64,000 nt of DNA from assembly GCA_038850735.1 (NCBI GenBank), contig JAWCLO010000011.1, positions 1 through 64,000 on the forward strand. The letters are read 5' to 3'. A program made the position numbers and the translations under genes. Within the stretch, counting starts at the first letter, position 1, and the number at the start of each line of letters is the position of its first letter. Origin of the DNA: Methanomassiliicoccales archaeon. GTDB lineage: Archaea; Thermoplasmatota; Thermoplasmata; Methanomassiliicoccales; JACIVX01. This document shows positions 24,778-33,480 of the stretch, one piece after another. The notes below the pieces were generated by a model. That model did no database searches. It was given only the letters and a program-made list of their open reading frames with translations, and was not told the DNA's origin.

Positions 24778-25761
24778 ATGGCATTTAAGGTTGTCATTAC
24801 GGATTACATCTATGGAGAGCCAACTGAAGAAATCGAGATCCTGAAAACGATTGGTGCTGAGGTCGAGATGCACCAATGTAAGACAGAAAAGGAGGTCATT
24901 GAAACCGCTAAAGATGCTGATGCCATACTGAACACCTATGCGCCCGTCTCAAGAAAAGTCATTGAAAATTTGGAGAGATGCAAAGTCATAGTCCGTTACG
25001 GAATCGGATACGATACCATTGACACAGAAGCTGCTACAGAGAAAAGCATCGTTGTCGTGAATATACCATCCTACTGCATCGAGGAAGTAGCCGATCATAC
25101 CCTTGCGTTAATGCTCTGTGCTCTCAGAAAAATTACTGTTTATGACCGCGCCATTAGGAGGGGGAAATGGGATTGGCGAGATGCAAGACCGATAAACAGA
25201 CTGAAAGAGCTTACACTGGGTCTCATAGCCGTTGGAAAAATCGGAAGAGCAGTTGCAGAAAGAGTGAAACCAATAGGCATGAAAATCATCGCATTTGATC
25301 CTTATGTACCAGAGAACAAACTGAGAGAGTTGGGAATCGAGCCGGTTAGCCTCAATTATCTTTTGAAAAATTCTGACGTAATATCGATTCACACGCCTCT
25401 AACGAAGGAAACCAGACACATGATCGATTACGAAAAAATTAAGACAATGAAGCGTGGAGCAGTACTTATAAACACTTCTAGGGGAGCGGTTATCAAAACC
25501 GAAGACCTCATCAGAGCACTTGAAGAAGAACTGATAAGTTGCGCAGCCTTGGATGTTCTTGAGTCCGAACCTCCCCCAGCTGACTTTCCGCTGTTGAAAT
25601 TCGAGAATGTTGTTTTAACGCCCCACGCCTCATTCTACAGCGAGGGGTCTCTAAAGGAAGTGAAGAGAATTGCTGCAGAAGAAGTTGTACGAGTTCTATC
25701 TGGAAAAAAGCCTCTGAACTGCGTAAATCCTGAAGTTCTGGAAAAGGTAAAATTGTCCTAG
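24778..25761 (+). CDS. CtBP-like D-2-hydroxyacid dehydrogenase
   Basis: This 327-residue NAD-dependent dehydrogenase has the N-terminal MAFKVVITDYIYGEP typical of C-terminal-binding-protein-like members, hence the start at 24778 rather than 24730. RYGIGYDTIDTEAATEKSI closes the catalytic domain. The Rossmann segment reads G-L-I-A-V-G-K-I-G with a distal FDPY acidic residue, so the first glycine of G-x-G-x-x-G is Ala151. Arg in NTSRGAVIKTEDL, Glu in ESEPPP and His in LTPHASFYSEGS form the catalytic set. The oxoacid substrate is unknown; phosphoglycerate is possible, but no regulatory domain is present. Confidence 0.87.
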   Translation: MAFKVVITDYIYGEPTEEIEILKTIGAEVEMHQCKTEKEVIETAKDADAILNTYAPVSRKVIENLERCKVIVRYGIGYDTIDTEAATEKSIVVVNIPSYCIEEVADHTLALMLCALRKITVYDRAIRRGKWDWRDARPINRLKELTLGLIAVGKIGRAVAERVKPIGMKIIAFDPYVPENKLRELGIEPVSLNYLLKNSDVISIHTPLTKETRHMIDYEKIKTMKRGAVLINTSRGAVIKTEDLIRALEEELISCAALDVLESEPPPADFPLLKFENVVLTPHASFYSEGSLKEVKRIAAEEVVRVLSGKKPLNCVNPEVLEKVKLS

Positions 25762-25830
25762 TGATACGCCGACAAACTCTCGCGCACCACAATATTCTAT
25801 TTTTTCACTCATGGCATGCAGTCAGAAGGT

Positions 25831-25841
25831 ATATTTATTGA
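25831..25841 (+). promoter_or_regulatory. TATA box of rmlB
   Basis: The stretch gtatatttatt lies about 25 bases before the ATG at 25862. This spacing predicts that transcription begins at or next to the start codon. It also argues against an upstream in-frame start at 25811. Confidence 0.5.
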
Positions 25842-25861
25842 CGAACATTACTGACTTTTCA

Positions 25862-26890
25862 ATGTTTCGCAGAGTATTAGTCACCGGTGGAATGGGATTC
25901 ATTGGTAGCAATTTTGTAAGGTGGATGCTGGAAAAACATCCCCGTACGGAAATAATCAATCTAGACAAACTTACATATGCAGGTAATCTCCGAAATCTGG
26001 CGGATATAAAGGGCGATCGCATGAAATTTGTCCACGGCGATATATGCGATAAGAGGCTCGTTGAAGATGTGGTTTCCAAGTGTGATGCAATTGTGCATTT
26101 TGCCGCCGAAACCCACGTAGACAGGTCGATTATATCCGCAGGAGATTTTATCACAACTGACGTTTACGGAACATATGTCCTACTTGAGGCAGCAAGAAAG
26201 CACGGAATCAAGAAATTCGTACATATTTCAACAGATGAAGTATATGGTGAGGCGCTTAAACAACCGTCGAAAGAGACCGATCCGCTTATGCCAAAAAGTC
26301 CTTATGCGGCGAGCAAAGCAGGTGCAGATCGGCTAGCATATTCCTACTACTGCACCTATGGACTTCCCGTCATCATCACGAGATGCGTGAACAATTATGG
26401 TCCATTTCAGTATCCCGAAAAATTGATTCCCCTTTTTGTCACAAATGCCATTGAAAACGAACTGCTTCCAATATACGGCACGGGCGAAAATACGCGTGAG
26501 TGGATATATGTTGAAGACCACTGTCAAGCGATCGATACTATTCTCCATACAAATGAGTTCAACGGCGAGATATTCAATATCGGGACAGGCGAGGAAAAGA
26601 GTGTGCTCGAGATTGCAGAAATCGTGCTCGAGCTTCTTGAAAAACCCCTTGATCTCATTGTTCACATCCCAGATAGACCCGGGCATGTCAAAAGACATGC
26701 GGTGGATTCACGAAAAATCAGGAGCCTATTGAGATGGAAACCAAGATTTCGTTTTGAGGAGGGCATGGAGAAGACTGTAAAATGGTACATAGACAATGAG
26801 AAATGGTGGAAGGAGATCAAATCAGGCGATTTTAGAAAATATTATGAGGAACACTATGGAAACCTTAACGATCGTGCAACAATGGCATGA
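25862..26890 (+). CDS. rmlB: dTDP-glucose 4,6-dehydratase
   Basis: This 342-residue extended SDR enzyme converts dTDP-glucose to dTDP-4-keto-6-deoxyglucose. VTGGMGFIGSNFVR is the NAD-binding start. STDEVYGE contains the catalytic Thr-Asp-Glu set of RmlB, and SPYAASKAGADR gives Tyr-x-x-x-Lys. NNYGPFQYPEKLIPLFVTNA and TREWIYVEDHC are family blocks. It is separated from rmlC by four unrelated genes and about 5 kb, yet all four steps to dTDP-rhamnose are encoded within 18.3-26.9 kb. Confidence 0.93.
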   Translation: MFRRVLVTGGMGFIGSNFVRWMLEKHPRTEIINLDKLTYAGNLRNLADIKGDRMKFVHGDICDKRLVEDVVSKCDAIVHFAAETHVDRSIISAGDFITTDVYGTYVLLEAARKHGIKKFVHISTDEVYGEALKQPSKETDPLMPKSPYAASKAGADRLAYSYYCTYGLPVIITRCVNNYGPFQYPEKLIPLFVTNAIENELLPIYGTGENTREWIYVEDHCQAIDTILHTNEFNGEIFNIGTGEEKSVLEIAEIVLELLEKPLDLIVHIPDRPGHVKRHAVDSRKIRSLLRWKPRFRFEEGMEKTVKWYIDNEKWWKEIKSGDFRKYYEEHYGNLNDRATMA

Positions 26891-27172
26891 CTTTCTCTTT
26901 TGGTTCGATGGTCGAGGTGTAAAATGAAACTGATCAACTATCGCGGATGAAAAATTGGATGCGAAATTCAATTTCATCGGCTCCTAATTTGATTTTTCTG
27001 ATTTCATCAAATCCTTAAATTTGCAGATGACCTGAAAACAAGAATTCAGAGATACCTATTATCGATGATCCTGCGGCATTTTTAATTTCCTATCTTCATC
27101 AAACTCTCCGCAAATGTTTTTGTAAGTACAGCCATGAAATAACTCGCCATATTTATACGGTGGTTTTTCATA

Positions 27173-28864
27173 ATGCACAATGCAGAAGAGAATATGACTG
27201 TTCAAGAAAGCAATCCGATGATGAAAGCACTAGTAATCAATTGCAATGGGGAAGTCTCTTCTGAACTCGTCCGAATCCTCCATGAAAAGAATTATGCGGT
27301 GTTCGTGGCAAAATCGCTGGAAGAGACGATCGAGTTACAGAAACGATTGACTTTCGACATTATCGCCGTCGATAGGGAAAGTTTTGAGTTGTGGGGGAAT
27401 CAATTGCCAACAGTGCTATTGCAGTTTCCAGACAGAATCAAAATAATCATTTTTGATCATACATTGCAGAAATTTCAAGGTTCCGAAAGAGTAAGATTCA
27501 CGGGATTCAAAATTGAACGCGTGAATATTGAAGACTTTCCCCAGGCAATCGAAAGTTTCTTATCAATTCAACATGGAGTAAGGGAGGTAAATATTTCGGA
27601 GCGCATGCCTCAAGCACGTGTTACACAGAATCACATTTCGAAGACGGAAGTTGTTGACGATATGCTTGGAAACGCGCTGGAAGAAATTCGCAAACATTTC
27701 AATGTCGATATGGGTGCAGCTTATCTGAATGACGGCGAAAAATGGATTTTGAAAAGATATCGCAATGTTTCAGAGAAATTCGTTAAGAGCTTTTCAAGTT
27801 TGAGCGATCAACATCCACTCATCCTAGAATTGACTAAAAAGAAGGCGCCTCTTTTGTTCGTTGCTGATCGAAAACAAGACGTTAAGCGATCATGGCTTGT
27901 CGTTCCGCTTTTTGCCGGTGAACGAATAAGAGGCGCTCTCATACTGGTAAGCAACAATATGATATCGCTTACAAGCAATGATTTAGAATTCCTGCGATCA
28001 ATCATGAGGGATTTCAACAATGCCATTGATTCTTCATGTTTCCCTCGAGCAGTAGATGAAAGAGAGATTGCCGCTGTAGAAGACTTAGGCAATATTCCTC
28101 AAGTAATGATATTATACGATCTCGAAGGGAAAGTAAAGTACTGGAGTCATGAAGCCGAAAGGAAGTGCGGTTACTCTCAAGAAGAGGCCAAAGGATCATA
28201 TCTCATTCCCTTCCTGACCAGCCGCCACAATAAGATTCTAGATAACTTCAAAAGAGCAATTGAAGGACCAATTTCCGTTATTGAGCTCATAGAAAGAAAA
28301 GACGGAACGACAGCTGCAGCAGAAGTGCGTTTCTGGCCTGTGATTTCGTCCGCCAGTGGACCAGCTATGATTTCAATGTCGCTCGGAACATCTATTTTAT
28401 TGGATGAATTGATCAATATCGATGCACATACCGCCCACATACATGAAACTGCATGGGAAGCCCTGATGGACCTAATTTCATTGCTCTTGAAGAGGAACAT
28501 TCCTGATGAGGACAAAGACGAGTATATCAATATCATTTCACAAAGAATTGAAAAAGCGCTTTATCCAAAATATATACAAAGCGAAAAGGACGTATCAGCG
28601 GAAGTTCTTGCCACGGGGATCGTTCGATTGTTTGCAGATATTGGCGGAAGATTCAGTTATACAAACGATGAAAACAAGATTGAGATTATTGGAACGAAGT
28701 GTCCCTGGGACAATGAGCGCAGAAAAAATCCAGTGCTTTGTGCCTTAACAAAAGGTATCATCATAAGGTTTGCTAAGAGGGCGCTCGATAATAAGAATGT
28801 GGCCTTGAAGGAAGCGCTTGCAAATGGAGACCCTATATGCAGAATTGTCATAAACAAGAGATGA
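27173..28864 (+). CDS. Degenerate-receiver/GAF/PAS signalling protein with a methanogen-type output domain
   Basis: This 563-residue cytoplasmic sensor has four parts. Residues 16-125 look like a receiver fold whose acidic pocket is lost (ALVINCNGE where D-D is expected; one Asp remains in IIAVDRES). Residues 155-290 look like a GAF domain (MGAAYLNDGEKWIL, WLVVPLFAGERIRGALILVS). Residues 305-420 are PAS-like (VMILYDLEGKVKYWSHEAERKCGYSQEEA). The C-terminal 160 residues end IGTKCPWDNERRKNPVLC and ICRIVINKR. These resemble the methanogen output domain found in archaeal sensors. No kinase domain exists. A TATA box (atatttata, 27149-27157) fits a leaderless start. Confidence 0.75.
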   Translation: MHNAEENMTVQESNPMMKALVINCNGEVSSELVRILHEKNYAVFVAKSLEETIELQKRLTFDIIAVDRESFELWGNQLPTVLLQFPDRIKIIIFDHTLQKFQGSERVRFTGFKIERVNIEDFPQAIESFLSIQHGVREVNISERMPQARVTQNHISKTEVVDDMLGNALEEIRKHFNVDMGAAYLNDGEKWILKRYRNVSEKFVKSFSSLSDQHPLILELTKKKAPLLFVADRKQDVKRSWLVVPLFAGERIRGALILVSNNMISLTSNDLEFLRSIMRDFNNAIDSSCFPRAVDEREIAAVEDLGNIPQVMILYDLEGKVKYWSHEAERKCGYSQEEAKGSYLIPFLTSRHNKILDNFKRAIEGPISVIELIERKDGTTAAAEVRFWPVISSASGPAMISMSLGTSILLDELINIDAHTAHIHETAWEALMDLISLLLKRNIPDEDKDEYINIISQRIEKALYPKYIQSEKDVSAEVLATGIVRLFADIGGRFSYTNDENKIEIIGTKCPWDNERRKNPVLCALTKGIIIRFAKRALDNKNVALKEALANGDPICRIVINKR

Positions 28865-29060
28865 AATGCGATTAGAAGTTCGTTTAGATGATCGTAAAAA
28901 TCTCTTCTACGCACATCCTAGGCTGCGTCGAACGATCTTAGACTGCGATAAAATAATCGGCTTCATTGCGATGCATCGAGCCTGGCAAATCGCGCAATCC
29001 AATACCATTTCCAATTACGAGACTGTGAGATCAAGATTCCAATGTAACTGCAGGGAATGA

Positions 29061-31202
29061 TTATTTCACCAGCCTCATGGCATTCGTAATGACCACAAAA
29101 GAGGTTCCAAGATCGCCTATAAGTATTGCTAACCAGAGCGTAATGAAACCTGGAAATGCGAGAACGAAGAATAGCGATTTAACAACTAGAGAAATTGAAA
29201 TGTTCTGTTTGATCACCCTTGAAGCCCTCTTGCTCAGCCTAACACCATAAGACAATGCACGCAGATCATCGCCCATGAGTGCGACATCAGCGGCTTCTAT
29301 CGCCACATCTGTACCTGCAGCAGCCATTGCAACTCCAATATCCGCTTTCGCGAGCGCTGGAGCATCGTTCACCCCATCACCAACCATGATTATTGCACCA
29401 TATTTTTCCCGGTAGTTTTCAATAGCCTTTGCTTTGTCCTCTGGTAACAGATTCGCCATGTATTCATCGGTGCCGATCTCACCAGCGACCTTTGCAGCAA
29501 CATTCTCATTATCTCCCGTCAGCATGATAATTCTCATGAAGCCGAGGCGTCTGAGGTCCGAAACAACTTCTGTAACCTCTGGTCTTACCTTATCTCTAAT
29601 TGAGATGATACCTGCGAGTTTACCATCTACTGCAACAACAACAATCGTCTTACCCTCAGCGCTCTTCTGAACAATGATATCTGCACAACACGAAAGATCG
29701 ACTCCCCTTTCCCTTAAGAAATCATAATTCCCGCACAAGATCTCATGTCCCTCAACAACCGCCACAACTCCTTTACCAGAAAAACTCTCAAATGTCTCCG
29801 CATACCCAATTGGGACATTCATTTCTTTTGCTTTTGAAACTATTGCTTTGGCCAAGTGGTGCTCCGACCGCAACTCCGCGGAGGCTGCAGTGGCGATGAG
29901 CTCGCTCAATGATTGGCTGCCGGTCGGAATGATCTCATCAACTTCGGGTTTCCCCTTTGTGATCGTCCCAGTCTTGTCAAAGGCGATAGTAGAGATCTGG
30001 CCCATTCGCTCGAGGTAAATGCCACCTTTGAATAGAATACCCTTTCTGGTCCCACCAGTAATTGCGGATACCACAGTGACTGGCGTTGAGATGACGAGCG
30101 CACAGGGACAAGAAATAACAAGCAGTACCAAACCCCTGTAAAACCAGATTTCAAATCGCTCGCCGAATATGACAGTTGGGATAATTACGGTGAGAACAGC
30201 TGCAATAATGATGACAGGCGTATAGTACTTCGCAAATCTGTCAACTAAGCGCTCAGTCGGGGCCTTCTCGCTTTCCGCCTCCTCAACGAGCTGGACAATT
30301 CTTGAGATCACCGTGTCTTTAAATTTCTTCGTGACCTTAATCTCAAGATATCCCGATGAATTCAGCGTCCCTGCGAACACTTGATCGCCAATTCTTTTTG
30401 TCACTGGAATTGATTCGCCGGTGACGGTCGATTCATCAACTGATGATTGGCCGGATACAACCACACCATCGATTGGTATCCTTTCACCAGGTCTAATCAA
30501 GACAAGATCTCCGATCTCGACGTCATTGACATCGTAGTACTCTTCTTTGCCATTTTTTTTAACGAGGGCAAGATTCGGGGCAAATTCCATCAATTCATGA
30601 ATGGAACGGCGAGTACGGGCTATAGCGAATGATTCAAGCATTTCAGCCAGGGAGAAGAGAAACACGATTGCAGCACCTTCAGCATATGAACCTATGAGAA
30701 CTGAACCCGCGATTGCAATGACCATAAGCATGTTGATATCCAGATATTTCTTGATAGCAGCAGCGACGCCTCTCCTTGCAATGTAATATCCACCGACTAC
30801 AATCGCGATGGCGTAAAATAAGAGATAGAGAATTTCAATTGCTAAAATAACTTCGCACAAAATTCCAAAGAGAAGGAAAATGCCAGAGGTAGCTGTTGCT
30901 AACAGCCTCCGGTTCTTGAAAGTGAAAAATTCATCGGCCGATCGCAAGTCAAAAGGCTCAAGACGATAGCCAAGGAGTCCGACCGATTCCTGCAATTTCT
31001 CATGAGAGACTTTCCCCCTTTCCACCTCAACTGACATCCTTCCAAGAGCGTAGGAAACACGGACTCGCTTGACTCCCTCGATCTCACTGACAGCTTTTTC
31101 GATTTTTTTCGCGCACTCAATGCAATCCATGCCATCAATTTTGCAGACGAGCTGTTGCGATTCTCTTTCTTCCACGAGCAACCAGTAATCATTATCAAAC
31201 AC
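29061..31202 (-). CDS. Heavy-metal P1B-type ATPase (Zn/Cd/Pb efflux type)
   Basis: This 713-residue metal pump has an N-terminal metal-binding domain (GMDC27-IEC30) and the membrane motif C-P-C in [23 protein letters not shown] holds the phosphorylated Asp, [10 protein letters not shown] the nucleotide-binding HP-like pair, and [16 protein letters not shown] the hinge. The last membrane helices ([19 protein letters not shown]) carry the distal Asp-Gly of zinc/cadmium pumps. It should export Zn(II), Cd(II) or Pb(II). It starts at a GTG, with a TATA-like attaataattt about 28 bases upstream (31225-31240 region), so it probably has its own leaderless promoter. Confidence 0.93.
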   Translation of the reverse strand: MFDNDYWLLVEERESQQLVCKIDGMDCIECAKKIEKAVSEIEGVKRVRVSYALGRMSVEVERGKVSHEKLQESVGLLGYRLEPFDLRSADEFFTFKNRRLLATATSGIFLLFGILCEVILAIEILYLLFYAIAIVVGGYYIARRGVAAAIKKYLDINMLMVIAIAGSVLIGSYAEGAAIVFLFSLAEMLESFAIARTRRSIHELMEFAPNLALVKKNGKEEYYDVNDVEIGDLVLIRPGERIPIDGVVVSGQSSVDESTVTGESIPVTKRIGDQVFAGTLNSSGYLEIKVTKKFKDTVISRIVQLVEEAESEKAPTERLVDRFAKYYTPVIIIAAVLTVIIPTVIFGERFEIWFYRGLVLLVISCPCALVISTPVTVVSAITGGTRKGILFKGGIYLERMGQISTIAFDKTGTITKGKPEVDEIIPTGSQSLSELIATAASAELRSEHHLAKAIVSKAKEMNVPIGYAETFESFSGKGVVAVVEGHEILCGNYDFLRERGVDLSCCADIIVQKSAEGKTIVVVAVDGKLAGIISIRDKVRPEVTEVVSDLRRLGFMRIIMLTGDNENVAAKVAGEIGTDEYMANLLPEDKAKAIENYREKYGAIIMVGDGVNDAPALAKADIGVAMAAAGTDVAIEAADVALMGDDLRALSYGVRLSKRASRVIKQNISISLVVKSLFFVLAFPGFITLWLAILIGDLGTSFVVITNAMRLVK

Positions 31203-31277
31203 TTTTGACTTTTGCTAAAAGCCAGTTCATAAATTAATAATTCAACATACACGCAAGCGATAAACGGTTCCCAGGCC

Positions 31278-31655
31278 TCACACGATGCTTATAGAATATC
31301 TCACATCTCTTATCGATGAGAGTTCCTGTGTAAACAGCCTCACCTTTGAGTATTCCCCCACTGCTATAATCTGTTCTATACATCTGTCATTAAAATGGCT
31401 ATGGAGCGAGCTCTTGATCATTTCGGAATACTTGTGCATCACATCAGCTACCTGGTGTTTTTTCTTATGTTCGTATGCTATCGATACAACGTACAAGTCT
31501 TCTCCTTCATTTTCACTCGTCAATTTGCTAAGAGAAACAAATTTATGAATGGCAGATCTGATAGCATCTGATCTGCTCGTAAAGCCTAATTTTTTTGCAA
31601 TTTCGTCAAATTCCCGCAGTTCCTTCGCCGAAATCGAGATACTGACGACAACCAT
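31278..31655 (-). CDS. NikR-like metal-responsive ribbon-helix-helix regulator
   Basis: This 125-residue regulator has an N-terminal ribbon-helix-helix (VSISISAKELREFDEIAKKLGFTSRSDAIRSA, broken at residue 22 for reading) and a C-terminal ACT-like domain. The NikR metal set is visible: His in VMHKY, then H-S-H eleven residues on, then Cys in NDRCIEQ. The H-to-C spacing is one residue shorter than in E. coli NikR. It lies 75 bases upstream of the P-type ATPase on the same strand and probably controls it. Whether it senses Ni or the pump's own metal is open. A TATA box (acatatatat) lies near 31685-31694 on the minus strand. Confidence 0.85.
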   Translation of the reverse strand: MVVVSISISAKELREFDEIAKKLGFTSRSDAIRSAIHKFVSLSKLTSENEGEDLYVVSIAYEHKKKHQVADVMHKYSEMIKSSLHSHFNDRCIEQIIAVGEYSKVRLFTQELSSIRDVRYSISIV

Positions 31656-31766
31656 AGGATCTCATTAACCTATCATTTCCTCAATATATATGTCTGGCGG
31701 AAATTCTGGTAAAAATACCCCGCATTAATTGCTCCTCCTCATCAATCTCTCAGTCGGCAAATTATC

Positions 31767-32375
31767 TTATCCCCTCGAGGCAACTTCCACCAAATACCCG
31801 CCCATTTGTCTTGCGTCCTTTAACGCACTCGGGTGATTTAGAATGGCTGCCTTGCGATCAACACCTGGAAATGTCAATTGAGACACAAATTTCACATTCA
31901 CGGATACAAAAAAAGCCCTCAGTGTAATGAGGGATCCTTCAAAATTCGAATGTTCTCTGCCTCCAACGAGAATAGCGCCACCCACTCTTTTCTTTCCACC
32001 ACCGATCGATTCACCTTTAATGAATTTGCGCGCCCAGATGCTCTGGCATCGGTCGATCATAATCTTGAATTTCCCCGGAATTCCAGAAAAGAATACGGGC
32101 GATGACACTATTAATACATCAAGCGTTTCCAATAGCTCATATATTTGTTTCATGTCATCTTTGACCGCACATTTTCCAGAAGACATGCAGTTATCGCATT
32201 CTTTGCACCCAGTTATATCCATTGTTTCCAGAACCAGTTCGGTAATCGATCCACCGTTTTCTCTTGCTCCCTCCAGTGCGGCATCGAGCAACAGATCCGA
32301 ATTCCCGCCAATTCTAGGGCTACCCATAATGCCGACTACTCTCACCAACTGTTCCACCCCATGAGGCCATCGCAT
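31767..32375 (-). CDS. Iron-sulfur flavoprotein-like NAD(P)H oxidoreductase
   Basis: This protein of up to 202 residues has the FMN loop GIMGSPRIGGNSD. C-K-E-C-D-N-C-M-S-S-G-K-C near residue 57 gives C-x2-C-x2-C-x4-C, a compact 4Fe-4S motif. VSSPVFFSGIPGKFKIMIDRC is the second FMN loop. The true start may be GTG 32345 (VRVVGIMG), which fits other family N-termini; the longer ATG at 32375 sits about 22 bases from a TATA-like attatacag. It shares the family of the proteins at 1-287 and 22717 but not close sequence. Confidence 0.84.
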   Translation of the reverse strand: MRWPHGVEQLVRVVGIMGSPRIGGNSDLLLDAALEGARENGGSITELVLETMDITGCKECDNCMSSGKCAVKDDMKQIYELLETLDVLIVSSPVFFSGIPGKFKIMIDRCQSIWARKFIKGESIGGGKKRVGGAILVGGREHSNFEGSLITLRAFFVSVNVKFVSQLTFPGVDRKAAILNHPSALKDARQMGGYLVEVASRG

Positions 32376-32424
32376 ATTGCATAAAATCCACTGTATAATT
32401 GCTCATTTATCCATATAAGTAAGC

Positions 32425-32802
32425 TTATTGTTCCAAAATGTCCAAAATTCTTTTTCCAAGTGTTTTGTAATATCCAAAAGTCTTAACGACATAGTCCTTG
32501 ACTCCAAGTTGTCTTGCTTCGAAACTCAGCTTAGGATCGTCGTAGGCTGTTGTGAAGATCACAGGAGCGTTTACGAGGGGCTTCACTTTCTTGAGGAGTT
32601 CGATACCATTCATATCTGGAAGTGAATAATCAAGAACTATCAGATCGTAAGTCTTTCGACCGATCTTTCTGAGTGCTTCCGCCGCATCGAGTGCTTTGTC
32701 CATAACGAACTGATCTTTTGGCAAAAATTCTTCGCACAGCGCTATATGCTCGGAATTGTCATCGACCATTAGAATTCTCAACGGCTGTGGCTTATTTTCC
32801 AA
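32425..32802 (-). CDS. Single-domain CheY-like response regulator
   Basis: This 125-residue receiver domain stands alone. The acidic pair is in ILMVDDNSEH, the phospho-acceptor Asp in LIVLDYSLPDMNG, the Thr in VIFTTAYDD and the Lys in DYVVKTFG. It starts at a TTG with aaggtga eight bases upstream. No output domain is attached, so it works by protein contact. The only kinase-like gene in this window, at 10.7-11.6 kb, is dead, so its kinase is elsewhere. Confidence 0.9.
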   Translation of the reverse strand: MENKPQPLRILMVDDNSEHIALCEEFLPKDQFVMDKALDAAEALRKIGRKTYDLIVLDYSLPDMNGIELLKKVKPLVNAPVIFTTAYDDPKLSFEARQLGVKDYVVKTFGYYKTLGKRILDILEQ

Positions 32803-33061
32803 TGATATTCACCTTTCAAATCTTTTCACTTGCAATGTATATTTTTTAAGTATTATCCTTTTTAGTAAATCTATTTTTTTATTAAGAAAAGTGATCATAA
32901 GGCGGTTAAATTTCTTTTCAACGGCAAAAGAAAAGCGGTACCACTTCATATTATATGTGACTTCCAGTCAAAACGATATATTGTGAATTGGATAACACCA
33001 CATAAAAAAATCTCGGCATTACTTCTTCCACAAATGAGAATTTAGTATTTCCCAAAATTTA
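32803..33061. other. Intergenic, very AT-rich
   Basis: This 259-base region has a high A/T fraction, with T-runs at 32837-32885 that give TATA-like sequence on the minus strand for the receiver gene. No gene is seen. Confidence 0.4.
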
Positions 33062-33403
33062 TTAAGAGGAATAGGATTTGTATTGTTCCAGGAGGCTCTG
33101 CGTCTTTTGTAAAAGCATTTTTTTAGATACGCCGCCCTCAAGCAGATCGTAAATTTCAAATATAATAATAGAATTGCACACCCTCCAAGAGATCCCGGGG
33201 AGGATCACCCCCAAATCTCCTCCTGAGTAGTTTGATGTTTTTTGACTTCTACTACTAGCCTTCCCGGAGATCTCTAACCTAATAATTTTTTCACTCAACC
33301 TGATTGAAATGGAAGCGGACTGAAAAATGTTTGGAAGATTTGCGGACATTTCTGCCAATATAAGGTGCGATGCCAGCAACAGTGATCCACAGTCAAGAGA
33401 CAT
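33062..33403 (-). CDS. Hypothetical protein, 113 residues, doubtful
   Basis: This open frame starts at an ATG but lacks a strong ribosome-binding site. Its sequence has believable amphipathic stretches (LLASHLILAEM, SISIRLSEKIIRLEIS, IIIFEIYDLLE, MLLQKTQSLLEQY) and no low-complexity junk, so it may be real. I recognise no family. A shorter frame on the opposite strand (33327-33563) overlaps it and is less convincing. Confidence 0.35.
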   Translation of the reverse strand: MSLDCGSLLLASHLILAEMSANLPNIFQSASISIRLSEKIIRLEISGKASSRSQKTSNYSGGDLGVILPGISWRVCNSIIIFEIYDLLEGGVSKKMLLQKTQSLLEQYKSYSS

Positions 33404-33480
33404 GAAGATAAGATCGAAGCTGATAGAAAATTCAAATTCCTGCGAGTTATTTGTTGCTCACTCAATCGATGAAGAATTTG

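Noticed and set aside
28866-29060. Plus-strand frame of 64 codons between the sensor and the P-type ATPase
   Set aside because: It begins directly after the sensor stop without its own ribosome site and shows no motif. It cannot be excluded but is not supported.
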